In this document: positions 47,739-57,316 of the stretch, piece by piece
Layout of the letters: every line of letters begins with the position of its first letter
Position numbering within the stretch: the stretch's first letter is position 1
Source: Arenicellaceae bacterium
GTDB taxonomy: Bacteria; Pseudomonadota; Gammaproteobacteria; Arenicellales; Arenicellaceae
Assembly (NCBI GenBank): GCA_029246505.1
Contig: JAQWNC010000010.1
Coordinates: 1 to 64,000, forward strand
Direction of reading: 5' to 3'
Length of the DNA stretch: 64,000 nt
Program-made: the position numbers and the translations under genes
The notes under the pieces: model-generated
Told to the model about the DNA's origin: nothing
Seen by the model: the letters and a program-made list of their open reading frames with translations, nothing else
Databases searched by the model: none

Positions 47739-50423
47739 ATGAGTACTGATAATCAACAATTAGTTGAAAGCAGCGACATAGATGAACAGGAAACTAAGGA
47801 GTGGTTAGAAGCTTTGGATGCGGTTATTCGAGAGGAAGGGCCTGACCGCGGACACTTTATTATTGAGCAATTAATAACCAAAGCCAGGGAGTCAGGTGTT
47901 CACCTACCGTATAAGTTAACCACCGCCTATATAAATACTATTCCTACGCACAGGCAACAAGCTATTCCAGGCAACCAAGATATGGAATGGCGTATTCGCT
48001 CAATTGTTCGATGGAATGCAGCTGCTATGGTACTGCGCGCAAATAAAATTAGCAGTGAATATGGGGGGCATATTGCAAGCTATGCATCTGCAGCAACCTT
48101 ATACGATGTTGGTTATAACCACTTTTGGCGGGCTCCAACCAAAAATCATGGTGGCGACTTAATTTATGTACAAGGACATTCTGCACCTGGCATTTATTCG
48201 CGGGCATTTTTATTGGACCGGCTAAGCGAAAATCAACTCGACAAATTCCGCCAGGAGGTCGATGGGGGGGGATTGTCATCCTACCCTCACCCTTGGTTAA
48301 TGCCAGATTTTTGGCAGTTTCCTACGGTATCTATGGGGTTGGGGCCAATAATGTCTATTTATCAGGCACGCTTTCTCAAGTATATGATGTACCGCGATCT
48401 GCTCCCTACCCAAGATAGAAAAGTTTGGGCGTTTATGGGTGATGGGGAGATGGATGAACCAGAGTCTTTAGGGGCTATCGGATTAGCCGGTCGCGAGAAA
48501 CTGGACAATCTGGTATTTGTGATTAATTGCAACCTACAGCGACTTGATGGGCCAGTGCGTGGTAACGGTAAAATCATTCAAGAGCTGGAATCTAACTTTC
48601 GAGGTGCGGGCTGGAATGTTATCAAGGTTGTGTGGGGATCATATTGGGACCCTCTACTTGCCAAAGACACAAAAGGCATCTTACAAAAAGTCATGGAAGA
48701 AACAGTGGATGGTGAATATCAAAACTATAAATCCAAAGATGGCGCCTTTGTTCGCGAAAAATTCTTTGGCAAGCATCCGGAATCAAAAGAAATGGTCGCC
48801 AATATGAGCGATGAAGATATCTGGCGCTTGAATCGTGGTGGGCATGACCCCCACAAAGTGTTTGCAGCGTACCATGAGGCAGTAAATCACAAAGGTCAAC
48901 CGACGGTTATCCTCGCAAAGACTATTAAAGGATATGGTATGGGCGATGCCGGCCAGGGTCAGAACACCACCCATCAAGCTAAAAAAATGGACATAGAGTC
49001 ACTCAAAGGATTCAGGGATAAATTTTGCATTCCGATTAGCGACGATGATATTGAGGAAGTTCCTTACTATAAACCTGAAGCTGATAGCCCTGAAATTAAG
49101 TACATGAAGGAGCAGCGCGATAAGCTAGGCGGGTTTTTGCCGGCACGTCGCCGAGAAGCAGCCGCATTGGAAATACCGCCTTTAGAAGCCTTTAATACTC
49201 AGCTCGAAGGAACTGGAGATCGTGAGATCTCCACTACTATGGCATTTGTTAGAATCCTAACAAGCTTGGTCCGAGACAAAAAAATTGGTGATCGTATAGT
49301 ACCAATAGTACCTGATGAGGCTCGCACATTCGGAATGGAAGGCTTGTTTAGACAAATTGGTATTTGGTCATCTTCCGGCCAACTTTATGAGCCGGAAGAT
49401 TCCGACCAACTAATGTACTACCGCGAAGATCAGAAAGGTCAAGTGCTTGAAGAGGGCATCAACGAAGCAGGTGCATTCTCTTCCTGGATCGCCGCCGCCA
49501 CGTCATACACTAATAATGACGAACAGATGATTCCGTTTTATATCTATTATTCGATGTTTGGATTCCAACGGATTGGTGACTTAGCCTGGTGCGCCGGTGA
49601 TATGCAAGCCCGGGGATTTTTGCTCGGTGGCACAGCTGGACGAACTACTTTAGCTGGCGAAGGCTTGCAACACCAAGACGGTCATTCACACTTGTTGGCA
49701 TCAACTATACCCAATTGTGTATCTTATGATCCGACATATGCTTATGAGCTTGCCGTTATCATCCATGATGGAATGCAGCGCATGTTTGTCGAACAGGAGA
49801 ATGTTTACTATTACATCTCGGTGATGAATGAGAATTATAGTCACCCTGCAATGCCAAAAGGCGTCGAAGACGGCATTATAAAAGGTTTATACAAAATCTC
49901 AGATAGTGAACGTGCCGATGGAAAAACTCCCGAAGTTCAACTAATGGGCTGCGGCACTATTCTTAGAGAATGTATAGCAGCTGCAGAAATTCTGGAAAAA
50001 GAATATGGTGTTGCAGCCAATATATGGAGTACAACAAGCTTTAACGAATTGCGTCGAGATGGTTTATCAATTCAACGCTGGAATATGCTTCACCCGGAGA
50101 GTGACCCAAGAATTCCATACGTTACTCAATGCCTTGATGGAACTAAAGGTCCAGTAATCGCAGCAACTGACTATATGAAGATATACGCCGACCAAATTCG
50201 CGAATATGTGCCGAATAGGTTAATAGTATTGGGTACTGATGGTTTTGGCCGCAGTGATTCAAGGGCGCAGTTACGCAAACACTTCGAGGTTGATGCATCA
50301 AGTATTGTCATCTATGCACTTAAGGCATTATGTGACGAAGGTGATATCGATGCGGCTATAATTACCAAGGCAATTAAGATACTTGGCATCGACCCGGAAC
50401 GTCCTGACCCGGCTACCCTATAA
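47739..50423 (+). CDS. aceE: Pyruvate dehydrogenase E1 component (homodimeric)
   Basis: Thiamine-diphosphate enzyme that decarboxylates pyruvate and reductively acetylates AceF lipoyl groups. The 894-residue protein matches E. coli AceE (887): DMEWRIRSIVRWNAAAMV near the N-terminus, the ThDP motif GDGEMDEPESLGAIGLAGRE-like segment, GLSSYPHPWLMPDFWQFP, then YPIYYSMFGFQR-type and TAGRTTLAGEGLQHQDGHS in the catalytic loop. The C-terminal FGRSDSRAQLRKHFEVD is characteristic. It is first of the aceE-aceF-lpd unit. No clear PdhR operator was found upstream. Confidence 0.98.
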   Translation: MSTDNQQLVESSDIDEQETKEWLEALDAVIREEGPDRGHFIIEQLITKARESGVHLPYKLTTAYINTIPTHRQQAIPGNQDMEWRIRSIVRWNAAAMVLRANKISSEYGGHIASYASAATLYDVGYNHFWRAPTKNHGGDLIYVQGHSAPGIYSRAFLLDRLSENQLDKFRQEVDGGGLSSYPHPWLMPDFWQFPTVSMGLGPIMSIYQARFLKYMMYRDLLPTQDRKVWAFMGDGEMDEPESLGAIGLAGREKLDNLVFVINCNLQRLDGPVRGNGKIIQELESNFRGAGWNVIKVVWGSYWDPLLAKDTKGILQKVMEETVDGEYQNYKSKDGAFVREKFFGKHPESKEMVANMSDEDIWRLNRGGHDPHKVFAAYHEAVNHKGQPTVILAKTIKGYGMGDAGQGQNTTHQAKKMDIESLKGFRDKFCIPISDDDIEEVPYYKPEADSPEIKYMKEQRDKLGGFLPARRREAAALEIPPLEAFNTQLEGTGDREISTTMAFVRILTSLVRDKKIGDRIVPIVPDEARTFGMEGLFRQIGIWSSSGQLYEPEDSDQLMYYREDQKGQVLEEGINEAGAFSSWIAAATSYTNNDEQMIPFYIYYSMFGFQRIGDLAWCAGDMQARGFLLGGTAGRTTLAGEGLQHQDGHSHLLASTIPNCVSYDPTYAYELAVIIHDGMQRMFVEQENVYYYISVMNENYSHPAMPKGVEDGIIKGLYKISDSERADGKTPEVQLMGCGTILRECIAAAEILEKEYGVAANIWSTTSFNELRRDGLSIQRWNMLHPESDPRIPYVTQCLDGTKGPVIAATDYMKIYADQIREYVPNRLIVLGTDGFGRSDSRAQLRKHFEVDASSIVIYALKALCDEGDIDAAIITKAIKILGIDPERPDPATL

Positions 50424-50482
50424 GATCAATCTTGTAATCAGCTAGAACTCTATATTAAGTTTTAATAAAGGCTAAATGAACA

Positions 50483-52594
50483 GTGCTTAGATTTATCGAA
50501 ATTGAAACACCTGATGACGAACGCTTCAGGAATTCTGAAATCATTAGTATCGAAGTGCTTGAAGGTGAACGAGTCAATACTGGCGATGTATTATTTATTG
50601 TGCGAAAAGATACTGAAACTCATGAGTTACCGGCCCCGTACGATGGCAGAGTTGCTGAATTTATTGCCAGCCTTGGTGACCGTATTACTGCACGAACACC
50701 ATTACTGTGGCTAGAAACGCTCATCCTGGCCGACGACCCAGCACTGGTTAACCAAATAACGAAAGCCCATCCGAATTCTGATCTTCTGATAAATAGTCCA
50801 TCAAAATCAGGGGCAGAACCGGAATCGGTTTCTACATCGAAGGACTCTAAAACTGCTGATGGCGAAATAGAGAAGCTCTCAAAAACGAAACAGCTTGAAC
50901 TAGCGGATACATTCACTATGGCAAACATAGACCTAAAAGTCCCAGACATAGGCGAAGCAGAAGATATCGAAGTGATCGAAATTCTGGTAGCCGTCGGCGA
51001 TAAGGTATCGATAGAAGACCCACTAGTTACTTTGGAAACGGACAAAGCTAGTATGGATGTACCCGCAAGCGAAGCAGGTGAAGTTACAGAAATACTTGTT
51101 AATGTAGGCGATAAAATTTCTGAAGGGAGCACTATCGTTCGTTTAATTGGTGCCGTAGCTACCACGGACGTCGCGTCAGCCGCCAAAATACTAGAAGCCG
51201 AAAAAGCTAAGCAAGCTGATACCTTCCCAGAACCCGCCCCAACCCCAATTCCTACCCCAAAAAATCGCGACTCATTAGTAACAGTGATGGTCCCCGATAT
51301 TGGTGGTGATTCCAGCGTGGATATAATTGAAGTATTAGTTGACGTCGGAGATATTATCGCTGTCGAAGACGGCTTGATCACTCTGGAAACAGATAAGGCG
51401 TCGATGGACGTCCCAAGTTCTGTGGCAGGTGTTGTTAAAAGCATTCTGGTTAAAGTTGGTGACACGGTCTCTCAGGGGACGGAAATCGTGGTTTTATCCG
51501 AGACTAATAGCCCAGAAAAAAAACCTGTAGAGAAGTCGGTAGAAGCCGCTAAAGCAGAAGGCATTGATGAGAGCCCCGTGGATAGCGCCGTGACCACATC
51601 AGCAAGCAAGGAGCCTGCTCAAGCCGACTCACCTATTATATTACAAGCAACTATAGCTACGCCCGCAAACAACACCATTAGCGCGCATGCAAACCCTTCG
51701 GTACGTAAATTTGCACGCGAGCTTGGGGTTGATCTAAAGGCGGTACCAGGGTCAGGCCGGAAAGGTCGGATCACCAAAGAGGATGTACAGAAATTCGTTA
51801 AAGGAGTCGTCCAGGTTGCCAGCTCTAGCGGCACTTCCTTGAATCTTACTCAAGGATCCGGGATCCCACCAATTCCTGCTGTAGATTTTAGTAAGTTTGG
51901 TGATACCGAAGTTTCACCATTGTCAAAGATAAAACGCCTCACTGCAGAAAACTTACATCGGTCATGGGTAAATATTCCCCACGTTACGTATAGCGATTAC
52001 ATCGATATCACTGAATTGGAAAAATTTCGCGGTGAAATGAAAGCTGAATTGGCTAAACAAGGCATTAAAATTACGCCGCTCGCATTTCAAATGAAAGCAT
52101 TGGCTTCAGCTTTAAAAGCATTCCCTACGTTTAACTCATCGTTAGAACCTGGAGGCCATAACCTCATTCTTAAAAAATACTTTAATATTGGTATTGCAGT
52201 GGATACACCGGCAGGACTTATGGTACCGGTTGTAAAAGATGTAGATCAAAAGGGTATAGTAGAATTAGGGAAGGAGGTTGGGGAATTGGCACAGCGAGCA
52301 CGCGATCGCAAGCTCAAGCCTATAGAAATGCAAGGCGCCTGCATCACGATATCCAGCCTCGGTGGCATCGGCGGTACGTCTTTCACCCCAATTGTGAATC
52401 CACCAGAAGTTGCTATATTAGGGGTTACCCGCTCGGAAATGAAACCCGTTTGGAATGGTAGCGAATTTATCCCTAGATTGATGCTACCAGTTTCACTGGC
52501 ATTCGATCATCGAGTAATCGATGGTGCCGAAGCCGCCCGATTCGTAAACCATGTTGCTGCGAAATTATCTGATATTCGCCGCCTAATGCTATAA
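50483..52594 (+). CDS. aceF: Pyruvate dehydrogenase E2, dihydrolipoyllysine acetyltransferase
   Basis: Core acyltransferase of the complex, 703 residues starting at GTG 50483 (AAAGG 11 bases upstream; the nearby ATG hits a stop at once). In order: an N-terminal lipoyl-like domain at about 1-80 in which the modified Lys position is Thr44 (VRKDTETHELPAP), so it probably cannot be lipoylated. Two normal lipoyl domains follow with ETDKASMDVP (Lys188 and Lys305). A peripheral-subunit-binding domain lies at about 403-439 (NPSVRKFARELGVDL). The catalytic domain holds DHRVIDGAEA (His676). E. coli AceF has three active lipoyl domains. Two Pro/Ala/Glu-rich linkers give the swinging arms mobility. Confidence 0.97.
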   Translation: MLRFIEIETPDDERFRNSEIISIEVLEGERVNTGDVLFIVRKDTETHELPAPYDGRVAEFIASLGDRITARTPLLWLETLILADDPALVNQITKAHPNSDLLINSPSKSGAEPESVSTSKDSKTADGEIEKLSKTKQLELADTFTMANIDLKVPDIGEAEDIEVIEILVAVGDKVSIEDPLVTLETDKASMDVPASEAGEVTEILVNVGDKISEGSTIVRLIGAVATTDVASAAKILEAEKAKQADTFPEPAPTPIPTPKNRDSLVTVMVPDIGGDSSVDIIEVLVDVGDIIAVEDGLITLETDKASMDVPSSVAGVVKSILVKVGDTVSQGTEIVVLSETNSPEKKPVEKSVEAAKAEGIDESPVDSAVTTSASKEPAQADSPIILQATIATPANNTISAHANPSVRKFARELGVDLKAVPGSGRKGRITKEDVQKFVKGVVQVASSSGTSLNLTQGSGIPPIPAVDFSKFGDTEVSPLSKIKRLTAENLHRSWVNIPHVTYSDYIDITELEKFRGEMKAELAKQGIKITPLAFQMKALASALKAFPTFNSSLEPGGHNLILKKYFNIGIAVDTPAGLMVPVVKDVDQKGIVELGKEVGELAQRARDRKLKPIEMQGACITISSLGGIGGTSFTPIVNPPEVAILGVTRSEMKPVWNGSEFIPRLMLPVSLAFDHRVIDGAEAARFVNHVAAKLSDIRRLML

Positions 52595-52613
52595 GCCCGT
52601 CATAGGAATAAAA

Positions 52614-54080
52614 ATGAGTGAAGAACGAAATGCATCCGGTAAAAGTAGTTTAACAGACAACGGTGATTTACACGCCGATGTCGTCGTTCTCGGCGCAGGC
52701 CCAGGCGGCTATAGTGCCGCTTTTCGGGCCGCTGATCTTGGCCTAAACGTTATACTAATTGAACGAGAAGCGAGGCTGGGCGGAGTATGTTTAAACGTTG
52801 GTTGCATCCCATCTAAAGCCCTGTTGCACGCAGCAGCCGTGATCGCCGAAGCTCGCCACATGGAGAAAAACGGGATCAGTTTTGGCAAACCTAAAATCGA
52901 TATCGATAAACTACGGGGTTTTAAAGATTCAGTTATTGGCAAGCTAGCAAGCGGCTTGACAGGGCTAGCGAAGCAAAGAAAAGTTACTGTCGTGCATGGG
53001 GAAGGTAGCTTTACTTCACCAACCTCACTAGCAGTAGTCGGCGAAGATAGGCAAAAAATGGTTAGCTTCGACAAATGCATCATTGCCGCAGGCTCCCGGG
53101 TCACCATATTCCCCACTTTTGTAAGTGATGATGAACGCGTCATTGATTCTACTGGTGCGCTTAAATTACGAGACATCCCTAATACTATGTTGATCGTCGG
53201 TGGTGGAATAATTGGGCTGGAAATGGCCACCGTATATGCCGAATTAGGGACCAAGGTCACCATTTGTGAACTAACCGATCAATTAATTCCTGGCGCAGAT
53301 AAGGACTTAATCAGGCCACTGGAAAAGCACCTGCGCGGTATCTGTAAAGATATCCATCTCGGTACCTCGGTCAGGGAAATCAAAAGCCTTAAAAGCGGAA
53401 TCAAAGCCAGTTTTGGCGGAGATAAAGCACCAGAACCCAGCACTTACGATTATGTGTTGGTTGCCACGGGTCGTCGTCCAAATGGTGATCTCATCAATGC
53501 AGAAAAAGCTGGCATAAATGTAGATGAACGCGGCTTTATTTCCGTCAATGACCAAATGCAGACCAACGTGGCCAATATTTTTGCTATAGGCGATTTGGTT
53601 GGACAACCTATGCTGGCCCATAAAGCTGTGCATGAAGGGCATGTAGCTGCAGAAGTCTGCGCAGGTGAGAAGAGCGCTTTTTTGGCAAAAGTAATTCCTT
53701 CAGTAGCCTATACTGACCCGGAAGTAGCATGGATAGGAGAAACTGAAGTCAGTGCCAAAGCTAATGGCGTGAAATACGAAAAATCGAATTTCCCTTGGGC
53801 TGCAAGTGGGCGCGCACTTACAATTGATCGACCTGAAGGAATGACGAAACTCCTGTTTGATCCGGAAACTGATCGAATAATCGGTGCTGGTATTGTCGGC
53901 CCAGGTGCCGGTGATCTAATCTCGGAAGTCGCACTTGCAATAGAAATGGGAGCAGATGCCGAAGATATTGCTCTGACAATTCATCCTCACCCAACAGTAT
54001 CCGAAAGTGTTGGTATGGCCGCTGAAATATTTGAAGGAACAATAACGGACTTATACGCACCAAGAAAAAAGAAAGCTTAG
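52614..54080 (+). CDS. lpd: Dihydrolipoyl dehydrogenase (E3)
   Basis: FAD flavoprotein that reoxidises dihydrolipoyl groups of AceF with NAD. The 488 residues show an FAD site VVVLGAGPGGYSAA, the redox disulfide GGVCLNVGCIPSK (Cys59, Cys64), an NAD site VGGGIIGLEMATVYAELG, and the interface catalytic HPHPTVSESVG (His459, Glu464). It lacks the N-terminal lipoyl domain found in some E3 proteins. The gene starts 19 bases after aceF and completes the operon. Confidence 0.97.
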   Translation: MSEERNASGKSSLTDNGDLHADVVVLGAGPGGYSAAFRAADLGLNVILIEREARLGGVCLNVGCIPSKALLHAAAVIAEARHMEKNGISFGKPKIDIDKLRGFKDSVIGKLASGLTGLAKQRKVTVVHGEGSFTSPTSLAVVGEDRQKMVSFDKCIIAAGSRVTIFPTFVSDDERVIDSTGALKLRDIPNTMLIVGGGIIGLEMATVYAELGTKVTICELTDQLIPGADKDLIRPLEKHLRGICKDIHLGTSVREIKSLKSGIKASFGGDKAPEPSTYDYVLVATGRRPNGDLINAEKAGINVDERGFISVNDQMQTNVANIFAIGDLVGQPMLAHKAVHEGHVAAEVCAGEKSAFLAKVIPSVAYTDPEVAWIGETEVSAKANGVKYEKSNFPWAASGRALTIDRPEGMTKLLFDPETDRIIGAGIVGPGAGDLISEVALAIEMGADAEDIALTIHPHPTVSESVGMAAEIFEGTITDLYAPRKKKA

Positions 54081-54171
54081 ACCAGTTCGCGCACTTCACT
54101 GTGGGTATATAGCAGCGTTTAAAAAACTTATGAACGTCGCTTCGCCTAACTATGCTTGCATAGTGCCCAGA

Positions 54172-55602
54172 TCAAGAAGTGCCCTCAGCTAGTGTCCTCT
54201 TTACTCTAAAAAGCCCAATGCCAAGCCAAGCAAAAAAGATACCTATCAGCGGGTTTATCCAGTTCATTAATGCCCACTGAGCGTAATCAAGCGTAGGTAC
54301 ACCTAACGTCGCTGCGTAAAAAACACCGGTAGTGGTCCAAGGTACAAGCGCCGTCATAAGCGTACTACCTTCTTCAACGGAGCGAGATAAAACACATCGA
54401 TCAATGTCCGTCTCGTCAAATTTATTCTTAAATAACTGACCATTAATGATGATCGAAATATAAGATTCCGCCAGCGCAATATTGCTCATAAACGATGAAA
54501 TAATCGCGCTACTCACCAAACTCGCCCGCCGCTTAATATTTGCCAACAACGCATGCACTATTACGCTCAAAAACCCAGCTTGCTCCAAAAGACTACCTAA
54601 AGGGATGGCAATCATAGTTAGCGTGAACGTCCAGGCCATATCAGAAATACCTCCTCGACTAAGCAAAACATCCAGCGTCTCGTTTTCAGTTTGCACATTT
54701 ACGCCATCATATATGCTATTTATAACTTCGTTAACACTTGCCCCCTGAAATAGTATCGCAAATATCAGAGCTATTAACGACGCGATCAACATAGCGGCTT
54801 CGGCTGGAACCCGGCGAGCAGCCAATATCAATAACATCACCATCGGAATCAACATCAAAATGCTAATTCGATATTCCGCCGCCATGGCTTGCATTAGTTC
54901 CTGAATTTCTGTCGCCGGTAGTGCTTGATCCCGATAACCCCAACCAATCCAGCTAAACAGCAGCAAAGTGATTATGTAGGTCGGTACGGTAGTCACGAAC
55001 ATACTCTTAATATGATCGTAAAGATCAGTGCCGGCGGCTACCGCTGCCAGATTCGTGGTGTCCGATATTGGTGACATTTTGTCACCAAAGGATGCGCCAG
55101 ACACGACCATTCCCGCAACCAATGGTAGCGGCATCCCCATGGCACCCCCAACACTAATCAATACAATGCCGGCGGTTCCAACGGTGCCCCAGGATGTGCC
55201 CGTAGCCAGCGACATCAAACTACATAAAATCAACCCCACAGGGAGAAAATTTATTGGATCAAGAAATTTTAGCCCATAGTAAACCAGCGTCGCGACTGTA
55301 CCACTAAGAATAAATGAAGCGATTACCACGCCGATTAAAAGAAAAATAAAAAGTGCAGGCATAGCCCTTGCCATTCCTTTCATTATTGCAGCTCGAATAT
55401 TAGCATAACGATTTCCCAACCACAGGCTATTACAAATCACCCAGACCAAAGCAATCATCAGGACTCCGTGAAGCCCATCCTGTAAGTGCAAAATAAACAA
55501 TGTATATGCTATCCATGCCAACATAAAAATAAATGTCACTAGGGCATGCTTTACGCTCGGTTTACTCGCTGATTCAAACATACTCGGTCCTGGTGGCATC
55601 AT
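54172..55602 (-). CDS. NhaC-family Na+/H+ antiporter
   Basis: A polytopic inner-membrane antiporter, 476 residues with about 11-12 spans. The NhaC signature is clear: TGTSWGTVGTAGIVLISVGG, then VAGMVVSGASFGDKMSPIS and SDTTNLAAVAAG, plus a C-terminal RSVEEGSTLMTALVPWTT. Members exchange Na+ for H+, or couple sodium to malate/lactate in the MleN branch. Substrate choice cannot be read here. A sodium antiporter fits a marine or saline habitat, as a weak hint. It is convergent with lpd. Confidence 0.9.
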   Translation of the reverse strand: MMPPGPSMFESASKPSVKHALVTFIFMLAWIAYTLFILHLQDGLHGVLMIALVWVICNSLWLGNRYANIRAAIMKGMARAMPALFIFLLIGVVIASFILSGTVATLVYYGLKFLDPINFLPVGLILCSLMSLATGTSWGTVGTAGIVLISVGGAMGMPLPLVAGMVVSGASFGDKMSPISDTTNLAAVAAGTDLYDHIKSMFVTTVPTYIITLLLFSWIGWGYRDQALPATEIQELMQAMAAEYRISILMLIPMVMLLILAARRVPAEAAMLIASLIALIFAILFQGASVNEVINSIYDGVNVQTENETLDVLLSRGGISDMAWTFTLTMIAIPLGSLLEQAGFLSVIVHALLANIKRRASLVSSAIISSFMSNIALAESYISIIINGQLFKNKFDETDIDRCVLSRSVEEGSTLMTALVPWTTTGVFYAATLGVPTLDYAQWALMNWINPLIGIFFAWLGIGLFRVKRTLAEGTS

Positions 55603-55681
55603 GATTTTGAATGCAATGGCCTAGATCGCATTTGTAATACTTACTAGCGCCCAAATCGCCCTCTTTGCTGTGTCACGCTAA

Positions 55682-56526
55682 TTAGCCCTCGTGGTATCGC
55701 AGATGGACGCAAATGTCAGCGCGTTGAACCTTAATTAATACGATCTCGCCCACATTTCCTTTTATGATTAAATCATTTACAAATTTGCAAACTAAAAATC
55801 CGTGAACTATCGTATCATCAGATAACAAACCTGCACTCTCACTGGGTGAAGAGCTCATTATCGAACCTACCGTAACCACGATAAGTAAACCTCGAGCTTC
55901 CAAATAACGATCATAGCATTCATCGCCTATCCCAACGCGCACCTGTTGACTTGAAGAAAGCTCCGACGCTACCCATTATCATTATCAGCCAAACTTTGCT
56001 ACGATTCCAACCGCCTTTGATTATGATTATCTTATAAACTGCTCAACTAAATTTCTGATTTACGCTGAACAATCCAGGCAGCTTCATCCTCGGCTAATCG
56101 AGACTTAAACAACTGTTGTTGTTTGTAGTCCGGCTGCAGTCTCTCAGCTCGTTGTCCTTCTCATTGGGCTCGAACCGACTGAGACCCTGACCTTTCTGAT
56201 GCTTCAGAACCAACAATTACAGCGCTAATGCTATCGACCTGTCGCTGGTTTAGCTGCACCGTTGACCCACCATTGACAGAAGAAGAAACATCGTAGGCAC
56301 CACTAAACTCCTGCCTCACAGAACTAAATACAATCCCGGACTCCAGAAGTTCTTGTAAATCTAACCTGGTTTCAACTTCGTCTTCCAACAACTATTCGAG
56401 TTCTTCGATGCGGTTTAACATCGCCAATTGCCTCTGATCTCTAGTCTGTACCACCTGCCCTATAAAGCGTTGCGTCAGAATCGTTGATAAAATGGCCACT
56501 GCCAAAGCAACGAGTGCAACAAACAT
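55682..56526 (-). pseudogene. Broken membrane-anchored PDZ-domain protein
   Basis: ATG 56526 has a strong ribosome site (GGAGG about 10 bases away) and encodes a membrane anchor (MFVALVALAVAILSTILTQ) and coiled coil (TRDQRQLAMLNRIEELE). A TAG at 56392-56394 then interrupts it. The same frame continues to a TGA at 56161-56163 and onward through LFKSRLAEDEAAWIVQRKSEI to another stop. A shifted frame, 55942-55682, holds the PDZ-like end: YDRYLEARGLLIVVTVGSIM, SPSESAGLLSDD, GEIVLIKVQR. This order (anchor, coil, helical segment ending in WIV.R, PDZ) is familiar from proteobacterial PDZ proteins of unknown role. At least three lesions make it nonfunctional. Confidence 0.75.
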
Positions 56527-56688
56527 TAAATTTTTTACCTCCACCTAGCTATCCTATTCCATACTCGGAAATATAGCCTTAGCAGGCTATAACCTATGGC
56601 TAGCATAGCGCATCTCTTGAGAATACTTATTACACAGGCTTAATCTGGTATTCATGTCTCATTAGAAAAGCAAAATAACCTCTACTAT

Positions 56689-57220
56689 ATGGACAGCTTT
56701 TGCATTCATAGTTGTGTTTTTTTAAATCCGCTGCCCATAATGATATTGCTGAAGATAATCAGCTCAAGTTTGAAATTATCGACTTTGGACTATACCGTCC
56801 GGTGGAATTAATGGCATCGATAATACTGGAAACCTGATTGGTACTGATAATTCGAACCGGACATTCTACACGTTAGCGCAGCACACCGATGTTATTCCGA
56901 AAATCCCTCACACGTTATTTGGCTTCGAATGGTGCGCTGAAAAATACTCTCAAGTTATCCACAGACTGTATTTGGTTCTAGAGCATCCATCGAAGAACAA
57001 TGCTATTAAATCCAGATACGCAACTAAACGCATATACCGCCGCTCAAAAGCTAGCGTCAATGAAACTATAATATGTAGTACCGCAACCTGAGAAATGAAC
57101 GACGCCAATTTACTCACTGGTAAAATCTAGACCTTAGGCATATGGAATGAAGACCAGTCCTTAATAACCCGAGACTTCCGCTTTATTACGCAAGCCGACT
57201 ACTTTAAAGGCTTGGAATAG
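56689..57220 (+). pseudogene. Broken DUF3859-like exported protein gene
   Basis: Plus-strand fragments line up with the DUF3859 pattern. A signal-like start near 56689 is disrupted at a run of seven T bases. NQLKFEIIDFGLYRP follows (the 'EI.dyGiY' entry). A shifted frame has TFYTLAQHTDVIPKIPHTLFG (the 'qT..IPa..G..FG' core) and LYLVLEHPS. Another gives LGIWNEDQSLITRDFRF before TAG 57218-57220. Function of the family is unknown. The remnant lies back to back with the broken PDZ gene, and both fill the gap between nhaC and eno. Confidence 0.6.
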
Positions 57221-57316
57221 CAAAGCGGAAGATGATAGTGCCTACTGCTTTATCGAAAAATTATAGTTATTGATCAGCGCTAAATTTTATGCAAAACCAA
57301 CGGAATAGACCTAAAA

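Noticed and set aside
50620-51465. 281-codon ORF antisense to aceF
   Set aside because: Ser/Thr/Ile-rich shadow of the repetitive lipoyl-domain coding sequence; no motif and no start context.
52709-53263. 184-codon ORF antisense to lpd
   Set aside because: Shadow of a strongly conserved enzyme gene; composition follows the complementary codons.
54149-54164. Hairpin ACTATG-CTTG-CATAGT between lpd and nhaC as a terminator
   Set aside because: Short AT-rich stem with no T-run on either strand.
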